The notes beneath the pieces are model-generated. The model ran no database searches and was not told the DNA's origin. It saw nothing but the letters and a program-made list of their open reading frames with translations. Position numbers and translations under genes: made by a program. 64,000 bases of DNA from Terriglobia bacterium. GTDB taxonomy: Bacteria; Acidobacteriota; Terriglobia; Terriglobales; Acidobacteriaceae. Shown in pieces: positions 50,268-58,778 of this stretch. Where the stretch lies: the NCBI GenBank assembly GCA_020073215.1, contig JAIQFO010000010.1:1-64000 (forward strand), given 5' to 3'. The stretch's first letter is position 1; the number at the start of each line of letters is the position of its first letter.

Positions 50268-52118
50268 TTAGAACGCCCGCTGTTTCTTTCTCGCCTCTAC
50301 GTACTTTGCCCGAGCTTCTTGCACTGATTTGATTTCAGAAACCTCCGAGATCGGAACGTCCCACCACGATTCATATCCCGGAACCCGCTGGGCATAGGCT
50401 GTTTCGATCACCACGACCGACGTCTTGGAATTCTTCCGGGCGTCGACTAGAGCCTGCCGGAGATCGTCGCGGGTCTTAGCGCGAACCACCTCGGCGCCAA
50501 GACTCTTGGCGTTGGCGGCAAAATCGACTGCGATCACCTCGCCGTTCAGTTTGCCGTTGCTGCGGTAGCGATACTCGGTGCCCATGCCTTGGTTGCCGCA
50601 GGCGCGGCTGAGTCCGCCAATGCTCGAGAATCCATGATTGTCGAGCACGATGATGTTCAGCTTGTAACCTTCCTGCAGGGAAGTCACGATCTCCTGCGCC
50701 ATCATCAAGTAGGAGCCGTCCCCGACCATGACATACACTTCGCGATCGGGAGCGGCCATTTTCACGCCCAATCCGCCGCTGATTTCATAGCCCATGCACG
50801 AGTAGCCATACTCGAGGTGGTATCCCTTCGGATCGCGCGTCCGCCACAGCTTGTGCAGGTCGCCAGGAAGACTGCCGGCGGCGCAGACCAGAACGTCGCG
50901 AGCAGCGGAAACTTCGTTGACCACGCCAATCACTTCTCCCTGGCTGATCGGCGGACCCCAGTTCAGGTGATAGAGGCGATCCACTTCCTTCTCCCATTCC
51001 TCGCGGAACGATTGCATGCGAGCCGCGTACGCTGCGTCGACGGCGTAGCCTTCGAGCGCCTTGGCAGTCTCCTGCAAAGTAGCCCGCGCATCGCCCGTCA
51101 ATGGCAAGGCCAGTTGTTTGCCGGCATCGAACTCGCTCACGTTGATATTGATGAACCTGGCAGCCGGGTTCTGAAAGGCGGTTTGGGAGGCCGTAGTGAA
51201 ATCGGAGTAGCGGGTGCCGACTCCAAGAATCAAATCAGCCTCACGCGCCAGGACGTTGGCCCCGGGGGTGCCGGTCACACCCATGGCGCCGAGTGCTTGC
51301 GGGTGATCGTATTTCAGAGAACCCTTGCCTGCCTGCGTTTCGACCACCGGGATTCCCGTTTGCGATGCGAAAGCTGCCAGCGCCGAGGTGGCTTCCGAAT
51401 AAATCACTCCTCCGCCGGCGATAAGCAGTGGCTTGCGCGCGGAGCGGATCCATTGCACCGCTTGCGCAAGAAGGTTGCTGTCACACCGGGCACGCGGAAT
51501 CGTCCAGACGCGCTTTTCGAAGAACTGGGCCGGAAAATCAAACGCTTCGGGTTGGACGTCTTGCGGCAGCGAGAGAACGACCGCGCCGGTTTCCGCGGGC
51601 GAAGTCAATATGCGCATGGCCGCGGGCAACGAGGTCAAAATTTGCTCTGGACGCTCGATGCGGTCCCAGTAACGAGCGACCGGCTTAAAGCAATCGTTCA
51701 CAGAGATGTCCTGCGTAACAGCCGATTCCAGTTGCTGCAGGACAGGCGCAACGTTGCGGCGCGCGAAAATATCGCCGGGCAGAAGCAGAACGGGCAAGCG
51801 GTTAACTGTAGCGACTGCGGCCCCCGTGACCATGTTGGTGGCGCCCGGTCCGATGGAACTGGTGCAGGCCAGGCAGCGAAGCCGATTGCTCATTTTCGCG
51901 AATGCCGCGGCGGCGTGCACCATCGCTTGCTCATTGCGGAACAGGTAATACGGCAGGCCGGAATCCTGCTCCAGGGCCTGTCCCAGCCCGGCAACATTGC
52001 CGTGGCCGAAAATTCCCAGGCATCCTTCAAACAGACGGTGCTCGGAGCCGTCCCGTTCGGAATATTGATGCCTGAGAAACGAAATGATGGCTTGGGCGAC
52101 GGTGAGTCGAGTTGTCAT
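50268..52118 (-). CDS. iolD: 3D-(3,5/4)-trihydroxycyclohexane-1,2-dione hydrolase
   Basis: A 616-residue thiamine-diphosphate enzyme of the acetolactate-synthase fold that matches IolD: an N-terminal pyrimidine-binding domain (HRLFEGCLGIFGHGNVAGLGQALEQ), CTSSIGPGATNMVTGAA, and a PP-binding domain (YSCMGYEISGGLGVKMAAPDREVYVMVGDGSYLMMAQEI). IolD opens the cyclitol ring to give 5-deoxy-glucuronate, the substrate of the downstream IolB. AGGAG precedes the ATG. Confidence 0.92.
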   Translation of the reverse strand: MTTRLTVAQAIISFLRHQYSERDGSEHRLFEGCLGIFGHGNVAGLGQALEQDSGLPYYLFRNEQAMVHAAAAFAKMSNRLRCLACTSSIGPGATNMVTGAAVATVNRLPVLLLPGDIFARRNVAPVLQQLESAVTQDISVNDCFKPVARYWDRIERPEQILTSLPAAMRILTSPAETGAVVLSLPQDVQPEAFDFPAQFFEKRVWTIPRARCDSNLLAQAVQWIRSARKPLLIAGGGVIYSEATSALAAFASQTGIPVVETQAGKGSLKYDHPQALGAMGVTGTPGANVLAREADLILGVGTRYSDFTTASQTAFQNPAARFININVSEFDAGKQLALPLTGDARATLQETAKALEGYAVDAAYAARMQSFREEWEKEVDRLYHLNWGPPISQGEVIGVVNEVSAARDVLVCAAGSLPGDLHKLWRTRDPKGYHLEYGYSCMGYEISGGLGVKMAAPDREVYVMVGDGSYLMMAQEIVTSLQEGYKLNIIVLDNHGFSSIGGLSRACGNQGMGTEYRYRSNGKLNGEVIAVDFAANAKSLGAEVVRAKTRDDLRQALVDARKNSKTSVVVIETAYAQRVPGYESWWDVPISEVSEIKSVQEARAKYVEARKKQRAF

Positions 52119-52207
52119 GAAACGTCACTCCTGGAGCGGTCGGCAACGCATCTGGATCGAAGCGGCCGCAACCTGTCTAAGCGATTAGCAAGGTCCCTGC
52201 CGCACCG

Positions 52208-53053
52208 TCATTTCACAAGAGGCAGCCGGGGGTCGGTTTCTTTCCAGGTTGACCGGATCCAGACATGCTTCGTATCTTCGGTTACGGCCAGGGCGCGGGC
52301 CGATCCGGCAAGAAGATTCAAATAGTAGACGTCGTATCCCGGTCCTGCAACCACGGGATGAAAACCGCTCCGCACCAGGACGGCATCTCCGTTGCGGGCC
52401 TTCACCGTCCGTTCCGGTCCGCCATCGCCGGAGTAGAGATGCTGAAAGGCAAACCCTTCGGGCTGCTGAATCCGGTAATAGTAAATTTCGTCCAGGTCGA
52501 CCTCTGCCGGCGGGTTGTGCACGTCGTGCTTGTGAGGCGGATAGCTGGACCAGTTGCCGCCGGGCGTGTACACCTCAATCACCATCAGCTTGTCGGCCGG
52601 AAATGACGGCGGCATGATGTCGACGATCTGCCGCGAGACGTTGCCCCCGCCGCGCAAGCCCGTGGCTACACCTTCCGGCGTAATCAAGCGAGGCTCAAAC
52701 CGCGCCTCCGAAGGCACCCTGCACTCGGCGATCTCACAGCAGGTTTCCGCGGTGAAGGTGACGCTATGCCCGGCCGGCAGGTAGAGAGTGTAAGGCAAGC
52801 CATCAAAAACGTTCTTTCGCTGCCCAATTTTCTGCGCGCCCTGTCCCCAGTCAGCACGACATTTCCCGCCGAGCAGCACGAAGGCGGCTTCCTCATGTTC
52901 GGTGGACGAACGATAGGACTCGCCCGGCTGCAGCCGCCGGACAAAAAAACTCATCCACTCCCATCGCGCTTCAGTCCGAGGCAGCGACAGGAGTTCGCCG
53001 GAATCATTCGCTGGTAAATCTCGGGAATGGACCAGACTTTCGCGTTCGCTCAT
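52208..53053 (-). CDS. iolB: 5-deoxy-glucuronate isomerase
   Basis: A 281-residue bicupin matching IolB: RLQPGESYRSSTEHEEAAFVLLGG in the N-terminal cupin and the metal site of the C-terminal cupin in YPPHKHDVHNPPAEVDLDEIYYYRI, then FQHLYSGDGGPERTVKARNGDAVLVRSGFHPVVAGPGYDVYYLNLLAG. It isomerises 5-deoxy-glucuronate to 2-deoxy-5-keto-gluconate. I start at MSERESLVH (53053); an upstream in-frame start at 53149 would run into the terminator and operator region. It precedes iolD on the minus strand. Confidence 0.9.
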   Translation of the reverse strand: MSERESLVHSRDLPANDSGELLSLPRTEARWEWMSFFVRRLQPGESYRSSTEHEEAAFVLLGGKCRADWGQGAQKIGQRKNVFDGLPYTLYLPAGHSVTFTAETCCEIAECRVPSEARFEPRLITPEGVATGLRGGGNVSRQIVDIMPPSFPADKLMVIEVYTPGGNWSSYPPHKHDVHNPPAEVDLDEIYYYRIQQPEGFAFQHLYSGDGGPERTVKARNGDAVLVRSGFHPVVAGPGYDVYYLNLLAGSARALAVTEDTKHVWIRSTWKETDPRLPLVK

Positions 53054-53114
53054 GGATGCTTGTGGCGGCACCTGGACGGGGCCAGTAAAACCGGGTTTTT
53101 GCCCGTCTAACCGC

Positions 53115-53131
53115 TTTGACACTATGGCAAA
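53115..53131. promoter_or_regulatory. Candidate LacI-type operator before iolB
   Basis: TTTGACACTATGGCAAA is a 17-bp inverted repeat with one mismatch, 62 bp upstream of the iolB start and adjacent to the upstream gene's terminator. A LacI-family regulator is encoded in the cluster. The neighbouring GTCAAAGCGGTTAG (minus strand) recurs as GTCAAAGCGGTAAG before the IolG-like gene. Confidence 0.4.
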
Positions 53132-53154
53132 AACGCGATTTCTTGTCAATCGCG
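53130..53154 (-). terminator. Rho-independent terminator of the aldo/keto reductase gene
   Basis: On the minus strand CGCGATT and AATCGCG form a perfect 7-bp stem (53134-53154) with a 7-nt loop, directly followed by TTTTT. It starts 7 bp after the reductase stop codon. Confidence 0.75.
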
Positions 53155-53161
53155 ATCCTCG

Positions 53162-54145
53162 CTACCAGCGATTCTCGACCTGCGGCCGGATCCGTTCGGC
53201 GTAGATGCGGCGTACCCCCTCCATGAGCGCAGGCGAGAGCGCCGGCAAGTCCGAGGCGTGGCAGTTCTCGGTAATCTGCGCCGAACGCTTGCCGCCGGGT
53301 ATGGCGCACGTGACAGCGTCAAACATCAGGATCCATCGCAAGGCCAGTTGAGTCATGGTCATGCCCTGCGGGAGGAGTTTGCGAATTTCCTCAACCGCTT
53401 CCAGACCTGCCTGATAATCCACCCCGGAAAAAGTCTCTCCCACGTCGAAGGCCTCTCCCTGGCGATTGAAGTTGCGGTGGTCATCGGCCGCAAAGGTAGA
53501 ATCCGGGCGGAATTTGCCGGTAAGCAAGCCGCTTGCCAAGGGCACCCGTGCGAGAATTCCCACTTGTTTCTGCCGGGCTCGCGCAAAAAATACATCAGCG
53601 GGGCGTTGGCGAAAACAATTGAAGATGATCTGGACCGTTTGCACGTTGGGATACTCGATCGCTTTCAGTGCCTCGTCGACCTTCTCCACGCTCACGCCGT
53701 AATAGCAGAGCTTCCCGGCCTTGACCAGGTCATCCAGCATGCCAAAGATCTCGGCGTGATCGTAAAGCGCCATGGGCGGACAGTGCAGTTGCAGCAGGTC
53801 AAGAGTGTCGGTCGCAAGGTTGCGCAGGCTGTCCTCAACCCAGGCAGTCAAGTTCTGGCGGCTGTAACCTTCGACGGTCTGGCGTGGAAGGCGGCGGCCC
53901 GCCTTGGTCGCCACCACGATCTCTTCTCTACGGTCTTTCGTCAGACGAGCGATCAGACGTTCGCTCCGGCCATCCCCGTAAACATCCGCGGTGTCAATGA
54001 AGTTGACGCCGCAATCGACGGCGCGGTTGAGAGCGGCCAGCGATTCCTCGTCCGAGACTTGTCCCCACGCTCCGCCGATCGCCCAAGCTCCAAAGCTGAT
54101 GTCCGAGACTTTCCAAGGTGTGCGTCCGAGTTGGCGATAGTGCAT
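53162..54145 (-). CDS. Aldo/keto reductase
   Basis: A 327-residue AKR barrel: MHYRQLGRTPWKVSDISFGAWAIGG, the catalytic Asp/Tyr in NFIDTADVYGDGRSE, Lys in VVATKAGRR and His in DLLQLHCPP, and the cofactor-binding AIPGGKRSAQITENC. It probably uses NADP(H). Location next to iolB suggests a role in redox steps of cyclitol or deoxy-ketogluconate metabolism; substrate unknown. A terminator follows the gene and GAAGGTGAG precedes it. Confidence 0.9.
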   Translation of the reverse strand: MHYRQLGRTPWKVSDISFGAWAIGGAWGQVSDEESLAALNRAVDCGVNFIDTADVYGDGRSERLIARLTKDRREEIVVATKAGRRLPRQTVEGYSRQNLTAWVEDSLRNLATDTLDLLQLHCPPMALYDHAEIFGMLDDLVKAGKLCYYGVSVEKVDEALKAIEYPNVQTVQIIFNCFRQRPADVFFARARQKQVGILARVPLASGLLTGKFRPDSTFAADDHRNFNRQGEAFDVGETFSGVDYQAGLEAVEEIRKLLPQGMTMTQLALRWILMFDAVTCAIPGGKRSAQITENCHASDLPALSPALMEGVRRIYAERIRPQVENRW

Positions 54146-54319
54146 GCGTTCTCACCTTCGTTGAAAGTAGGGAATATGATAGCTGAGCAAACGGTTCGTG
54201 CAGGCGTAATCCTCGGATGGTGACGGAGGAAGGCTCTATTCCGTTCCCACTGCTCTCGAAGAAATAATCCCTAATGAATCCTACCGACGACCTGCGGATC
54301 AAATCGACGAGGAGGCCAG

Positions 54320-55312
54320 ATGCCGAAGATTGTGCGTTTTCATGAGTTAGGTGGACCGGAAGTCTTAAAGATCGAAGATCTTCCCTCCCGGGAGCCCGGC
54401 AAGGGCGAAGTGCGGTTAAAGGTGCAGGCGATTGGGCTGAACCGCGCAGAGTCCATGTTCTTCCACGGGCAGTACCTGGAGGCCCCGCAACTTCCAGCGC
54501 GCCTCGGCTATGAGGCTGCAGGCGTGGTAGAGGCCGTAGGCCCGGGTGTAGACAAAAGCTGGCTGGGAAGGCAGGTCGCTACCATTCCTGCCTTTTCGAT
54601 GAATGCCTATGGCGTCTTAGGTGAGGAAGCTCTTTCTCCGGTGGCTGCGTTGGGTGAGTATCCGGCCAGGTTGTCCCCGGTGGAAGGCGCTGCAATATGG
54701 ATGCAATATCTGACCGCGTATGGCGCGCTGATGGAATTTGGCCGGTTGCAGAAGGGCGACTTTGTTCTCATCACGGCAGCGTCGAGCAGCGTAGGCATTG
54801 CAGCAATCGAGATTGCGCGGGCCGAGGGCGCCATCACGATCGCGACGACGCGGACCAGCAGCAAGAGAAAAGAGATCATCGAATTGGGGGCTGATCACGT
54901 GATTGCTACCCAAGAAGAAGACCTGGCGGCGCGCGTAAAGGAAATAACCGAAGGCCAAGGCGTGCGTATTATCTTCGATCCGGTGGCCGGACCAATGCTG
55001 GAGACGCTGGCCGAGGCTGCGGCGCCGCATGGAATTATCTTCGAGTATGGCGCTCTTGCCGGTCAGCCCACGCCGTTCCCGCTCTTCGCAGCGCTCTCCA
55101 AGTGGCTAACGATTCGCGGTTATACCCTGATGGAAATCACCAGCGTTCCCGAGAAACTTGCGGTCGCCAGGAAGTACGTTTATGACCGGCTGCAGGATGG
55201 GCGCTTCCGTCCGAGGCTCGCAAAAATATTCTCCTTTTCGCAGACGGTGGATGCTTACAAGTACCTCGAGTCCAATGCGCAAGTGGGCAAGATTGTGATT
55301 ACGGTTCCATAA
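54320..55312 (+). CDS. Quinone-oxidoreductase-like medium-chain dehydrogenase (zinc-free)
   Basis: A 330-residue protein of the quinone reductase branch: PKIVRFHELGGPEVLKIEDLPSREPGKGEVRLKVQAIGLNRAESMFFHG, LGYEAAGVVEAVGPGVD, and FVLITAASSSVGIAAIEIARAEGA for NADPH. The Cys-rich zinc lobe is absent. GAGGAGG precedes the ATG. It is divergent from the aldo/keto reductase and followed by the FAH-family gene. Substrate unknown. Confidence 0.87.
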   Translation: MPKIVRFHELGGPEVLKIEDLPSREPGKGEVRLKVQAIGLNRAESMFFHGQYLEAPQLPARLGYEAAGVVEAVGPGVDKSWLGRQVATIPAFSMNAYGVLGEEALSPVAALGEYPARLSPVEGAAIWMQYLTAYGALMEFGRLQKGDFVLITAASSSVGIAAIEIARAEGAITIATTRTSSKRKEIIELGADHVIATQEEDLAARVKEITEGQGVRIIFDPVAGPMLETLAEAAAPHGIIFEYGALAGQPTPFPLFAALSKWLTIRGYTLMEITSVPEKLAVARKYVYDRLQDGRFRPRLAKIFSFSQTVDAYKYLESNAQVGKIVITVP

Positions 55313-55416
55313 GCGGTATGGGAACCACGACATGGTTGCAACTCCTGTGGACAACGCGCGGGCGGGAGCAATAAACTCTTAAGATTCGCGGTCGCCCGCC
55401 GCGAACCCTTCTTCTC

Positions 55417-56448
55417 ATGAGACTCGTGACCTTTGAAAACACTGTCCGCCAGCCGCGGATTGGCGCCATGACGCGCGACGGCCGGATCGTCGACCTGAAT
55501 TCCGCCGCCGCTCTCTACTTGCGTGACGTCCGCCACGAGGGAGCCTATGCCAGATTAGCGGACGCCCTCGTACCTGCCTGCATGCGCGCGCTGTTTGAGG
55601 GCGGTGACTCGAGTCTTGACGCTGCCCGTCTGGCATTTGAGCACGCCTTGGACCAGAAGGACAACCTGGTCGGAGTGCACGGCGAGCCTGTGTTCTACAC
55701 TGCCTCCGAGGTTCGGTTGAAGGCGCCCATCATCCCCAAGAAGTTCTTTCATACCGCAGGCAATTTTCGAGAGCACCACGAAGAGGCCACCAAGGCAGGA
55801 TTCTCCCATCCCGTGATGCCCTGGATTGTGTTCTTTCAGAACGTCGACGCCATCATTGGCCACGAAGAACCGGTGGTTTATCCGGAGCAACTCACGCAGG
55901 AACTCGACTATGAACTGGAACTGGCCGTGGTGTTGAAGAAAGCCGGCAAGCACTTCACGCCGGAGGAAGCCGGCAGCTACGTTGGCGGCTATGTCATTTT
56001 CAACGACATCACGGCACGGGACATCCAGCGGCGCGAGATGAAATCCGGCGTCTTCAGCTTCTGCAAAGGCATTGACACGTTCTGCCCTCTGGGGCCCTGG
56101 ATCGTCACGGCCGACGAAATCCCCGATCCGCACAACCTGGCCATGGAACTGCGCGTCAATGGTGAACCGCGCCAGCGCTCTCATTCAAGCAAGATGTCGG
56201 TGAAGATCCCCGAAATCCTTTCCCATTACTCGCCCATGGGATATAGCGCCGGAGACGTCGTGTCGACCGGCACCGTCTCAGGCGTGGCCGCTTTCAGCGG
56301 CGATCCCAAGGCCTGGTACCTGAAGGTGGGGGACGTGATGGAATGCGAGATTGAGAAGATCGGGGTCCTGCGCAATCGGGTTATTTCCTGGGAAGAGGCC
56401 TACGGTCACAAGCCGGAAGCCATGGCGACGCAGGAGACATTAAGGTAG
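55417..56448 (+). CDS. Fumarylacetoacetate hydrolase-family protein
   Basis: A 343-residue FAH-family protein: HTAGNFREHHEEA, DYELELAVVLKKAGKHF (metal-binding Glu pair), GGYVIFNDITARDIQRREM (Asp ligand and catalytic region) and FCPLGPWIVTADEI, STGTVSGVA. Such enzymes cleave or decarboxylate 2,4-dioxo acids. The homocitrate-synthase-family gene follows by 11 bp, so the two probably act on linked oxo-acids. No strong ribosome site is visible. Confidence 0.88.
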   Translation: MRLVTFENTVRQPRIGAMTRDGRIVDLNSAAALYLRDVRHEGAYARLADALVPACMRALFEGGDSSLDAARLAFEHALDQKDNLVGVHGEPVFYTASEVRLKAPIIPKKFFHTAGNFREHHEEATKAGFSHPVMPWIVFFQNVDAIIGHEEPVVYPEQLTQELDYELELAVVLKKAGKHFTPEEAGSYVGGYVIFNDITARDIQRREMKSGVFSFCKGIDTFCPLGPWIVTADEIPDPHNLAMELRVNGEPRQRSHSSKMSVKIPEILSHYSPMGYSAGDVVSTGTVSGVAAFSGDPKAWYLKVGDVMECEIEKIGVLRNRVISWEEAYGHKPEAMATQETLR

Positions 56449-56459
56449 GGAACCTCACG

Positions 56460-57665
56460 ATGGCGAGCGCTGGTAAGGATCAAGTCTGGGTCAGCGAACT
56501 GAATGCGCGGCCGGAAATTCGCTCTGCTTTTCCGAGTGGCACCGTGCGCTTCTATGACACGACTCTGCGGGACGGAGAGCAGACGGTCGGAGTCGTGCTT
56601 TCCCCGCAGCAGAAACTGGAAATCGCCCGCCACCTGGATACTCTGGGCGTGAGCCGCATCGAAGCCGGCTTTCCCAAGGTCTCTCCCGACGATGTCGAAG
56701 CCATTCAACTCATGCAGGCCGCGGGACTGAAGGCCGAGCTTTGGGGCTTTTCGCGAGCGGTGCGAGGGGACGTGGAAGAATTGGTTCGGCTTGGGCTACG
56801 CGCCTCGGTGATCGAAGCGCCGACCAGCGACATCAAACTCAAGGCCTATGGGATCACGCGCGACGAGGTCGTCCGCCGTGTCTCAGAGGCCGTATCCTTC
56901 GCCAAAGCGAACGCTATCACCGTTGCCTTCTTCGCGGTCGACGGCACCCGGACGGACCTCGATTTCCTGAGGAAGATCTATCTGACTGCGTTGGAAGCGG
57001 GGGCGGCGGAGATCGTTGTCGTAGACACGATTGGCGCGTGCGGGCCGGAAGCGGTGGAGTTCCTTGTTCGCCAAACTCGCGAGTGGGTTGGACCCTCGGT
57101 TCCAGTGCACTTTCACGGACACAACGATTTTGGAGTGGCGACCGCCTGCGCGGTCGCAGCCGTGCGCGCGGGCGCTTCGTGGATCCAGGGCACGATCAAC
57201 GGCATGGGCGAACGCGCCGGAAACGCGGACATCTGCGAGATCGCACTGGCGCTTCGCTGCCTCTACGATGTGCCCGTGGCTTTGGATCTTGCCAAGGTTC
57301 GCGAGGTCTCCGAGGTTGTCCAGAAGGCGGGCGGTTACCGGCTCGAAGCCTGGAAGCCCCTGGTCGGCGAGAATCTCTTCACCCGCGAGAGTGGAGCCGT
57401 GGCAAGCCAGTTTCATATTCCCGAAGCGATCGAGCCGTATTCCTCCGAACTCGTAGGCGCTGATCGGCGCATCGTGCTGGGGAAAAAGAGCGGCCTCGAC
57501 AGCATTGATCTCAAGGCGAAAGAACTGGGGGTGGCGATTGCCCAGGAGCAGCGCGGACCAATCCTGGCCGCGGTCAAAAAGCGGGCAATCGCGAAGCGCG
57601 GCCTGCTTTCAGATGAGGAATTCCTTCAGATCGTCAAATCGGCGAGCGCAGTGGCTATTTCCTGA
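56460..57665 (+). CDS. Homocitrate/2-isopropylmalate synthase-family protein
   Basis: A 401-residue HMGL-like aldol-condensing enzyme: FYDTTLRDGEQTVGVVLSPQQKLEIARHLDTLGVSRIEAGFP, VHFHGHNDFGVATACAVAAVRAGASWIQGTINGMGERAGN, and HIPEAIEPYSSELVG with GKKSG. It would condense acetyl-CoA with a 2-oxo acid. It lacks the C-terminal LeuA regulatory domain and so resembles NifV/homocitrate-type enzymes. Its 3' end overlaps the convergent LLM gene by 11 bp. Confidence 0.87.
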   Translation: MASAGKDQVWVSELNARPEIRSAFPSGTVRFYDTTLRDGEQTVGVVLSPQQKLEIARHLDTLGVSRIEAGFPKVSPDDVEAIQLMQAAGLKAELWGFSRAVRGDVEELVRLGLRASVIEAPTSDIKLKAYGITRDEVVRRVSEAVSFAKANAITVAFFAVDGTRTDLDFLRKIYLTALEAGAAEIVVVDTIGACGPEAVEFLVRQTREWVGPSVPVHFHGHNDFGVATACAVAAVRAGASWIQGTINGMGERAGNADICEIALALRCLYDVPVALDLAKVREVSEVVQKAGGYRLEAWKPLVGENLFTRESGAVASQFHIPEAIEPYSSELVGADRRIVLGKKSGLDSIDLKAKELGVAIAQEQRGPILAAVKKRAIAKRGLLSDEEFLQIVKSASAVAIS

Positions 57666-58722
57666 AATGCGGCAGCACTGCTTCGCCGAATAGCTTGGCC
57701 TGCCCGGTGCGGTCATCGCCCCAAATTTCAAGCATGATGTGAGTACAACCAGCGGCCCGATATTCCTCAATTTGCTGAATGCACTCCTCCGGCGTCCCGG
57801 CGATGGCACATACTTTGCGGAGGATCTCGTCGGTAACGGCTTTGGCAGCGGCTTTTCGGCCGCCCTTTTCCATTGCGTCCGCGATGGGCTGAAGCTCCTC
57901 AAAAGTCAGGCCCGCACTCTGAAGCAGAACGTCCGCTGCGCCCTTGATGTTCTGCACCTTGTTGGCCAAGTACATCGCAGCTTGTTCGCGAGCGCCTTCT
58001 TTGCCTTTCGCCGAGTCCCGGCCAATACTGCCCACGATTACCGAGCCTAAGATCAGATTGCTGGGATCCTTCCCGGCCTTTCTTGCTCCTTCTTCCATGT
58101 TCTTGCGCGAATAGCGGACGAACGCCGGCGTGGTGATGCTGGCGGTCAGCAGACCGTCGCTGATCGAGCCGGACATCTTCTGCAGGACGGGGCCGGTTCC
58201 GGCAACATAAATCGGTGGAATTCCGCGCGGCGTGTGCGCTTCGGGCTTGAGGGGTGGGACGCTTGCCTGAAACACTTTGCCTTCATACTGAAATGCTTCC
58301 CCTCGTAGAACGCCCTTCACGATCTCGATGCTTTCGCGCATGACCGTTGCCGGGCCCACTTTCTCGCCTTCGCCCTCGCCGATTTCCTTCATAAAGATTT
58401 TGGAGGCGCCCAGGCCCAACATGAAGCGATCGCCGGCCAAATCCTGCATCACCCGCGCTTCCATGGCGATCTGCACGGGGTGGCGGGTGTAGGGCGAGAT
58501 GATTCCCCAGCCCAGCTGGATGCGCCGCGTTTCCGCCGCGATCACGGCCAGCACCGCCGTGGAGGAGCGCGCCTCGAAGCCGTGTTTCCGCCACCACGGA
58601 TAAGCCTCCGCAATCCAGAAAGCGTCAAAGCCCGCCTGCTCACAGGCTCTCGCCATGGCAACTGTCTCGCGTACCGGTTCCATGCTCAGTTGCAACACGC
58701 CGATGTTGAAGGGATTGGTCAT
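57655..58722 (-). CDS. LLM-class flavin-dependent oxidoreductase
   Basis: A 355-residue luciferase-like barrel (FNIGVLQLSMEPVRETVAMARACEQAGFDAFWIAEAYPWW, LGWGIISPYTRHPVQIAMEARVMQDLAGDRFMLGLGAS, IPPIYVAGTGPVLQKMSGSISDGLLT), close to the F420- or FMN-dependent MER-like group. It is the last gene of the minus-strand peptidase/ketopantoate-reductase operon. Substrate unknown. Confidence 0.88.
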   Translation of the reverse strand: MTNPFNIGVLQLSMEPVRETVAMARACEQAGFDAFWIAEAYPWWRKHGFEARSSTAVLAVIAAETRRIQLGWGIISPYTRHPVQIAMEARVMQDLAGDRFMLGLGASKIFMKEIGEGEGEKVGPATVMRESIEIVKGVLRGEAFQYEGKVFQASVPPLKPEAHTPRGIPPIYVAGTGPVLQKMSGSISDGLLTASITTPAFVRYSRKNMEEGARKAGKDPSNLILGSVIVGSIGRDSAKGKEGAREQAAMYLANKVQNIKGAADVLLQSAGLTFEELQPIADAMEKGGRKAAAKAVTDEILRKVCAIAGTPEECIQQIEEYRAAGCTHIMLEIWGDDRTGQAKLFGEAVLPHFRK

Positions 58723-58778
58723 GTCTGTACCACTCGCTCCTATTTATGTTTGAAGATCGTTTGTGTTTGATCGAGAGC

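Noticed and set aside
50589-52325. A 578-codon open frame on the plus strand opposite IolD
   Set aside because: It lies antisense to a clear IolD, has Arg/His/Gly-rich composition without domains, and is explained by GC-rich third positions of the real gene.
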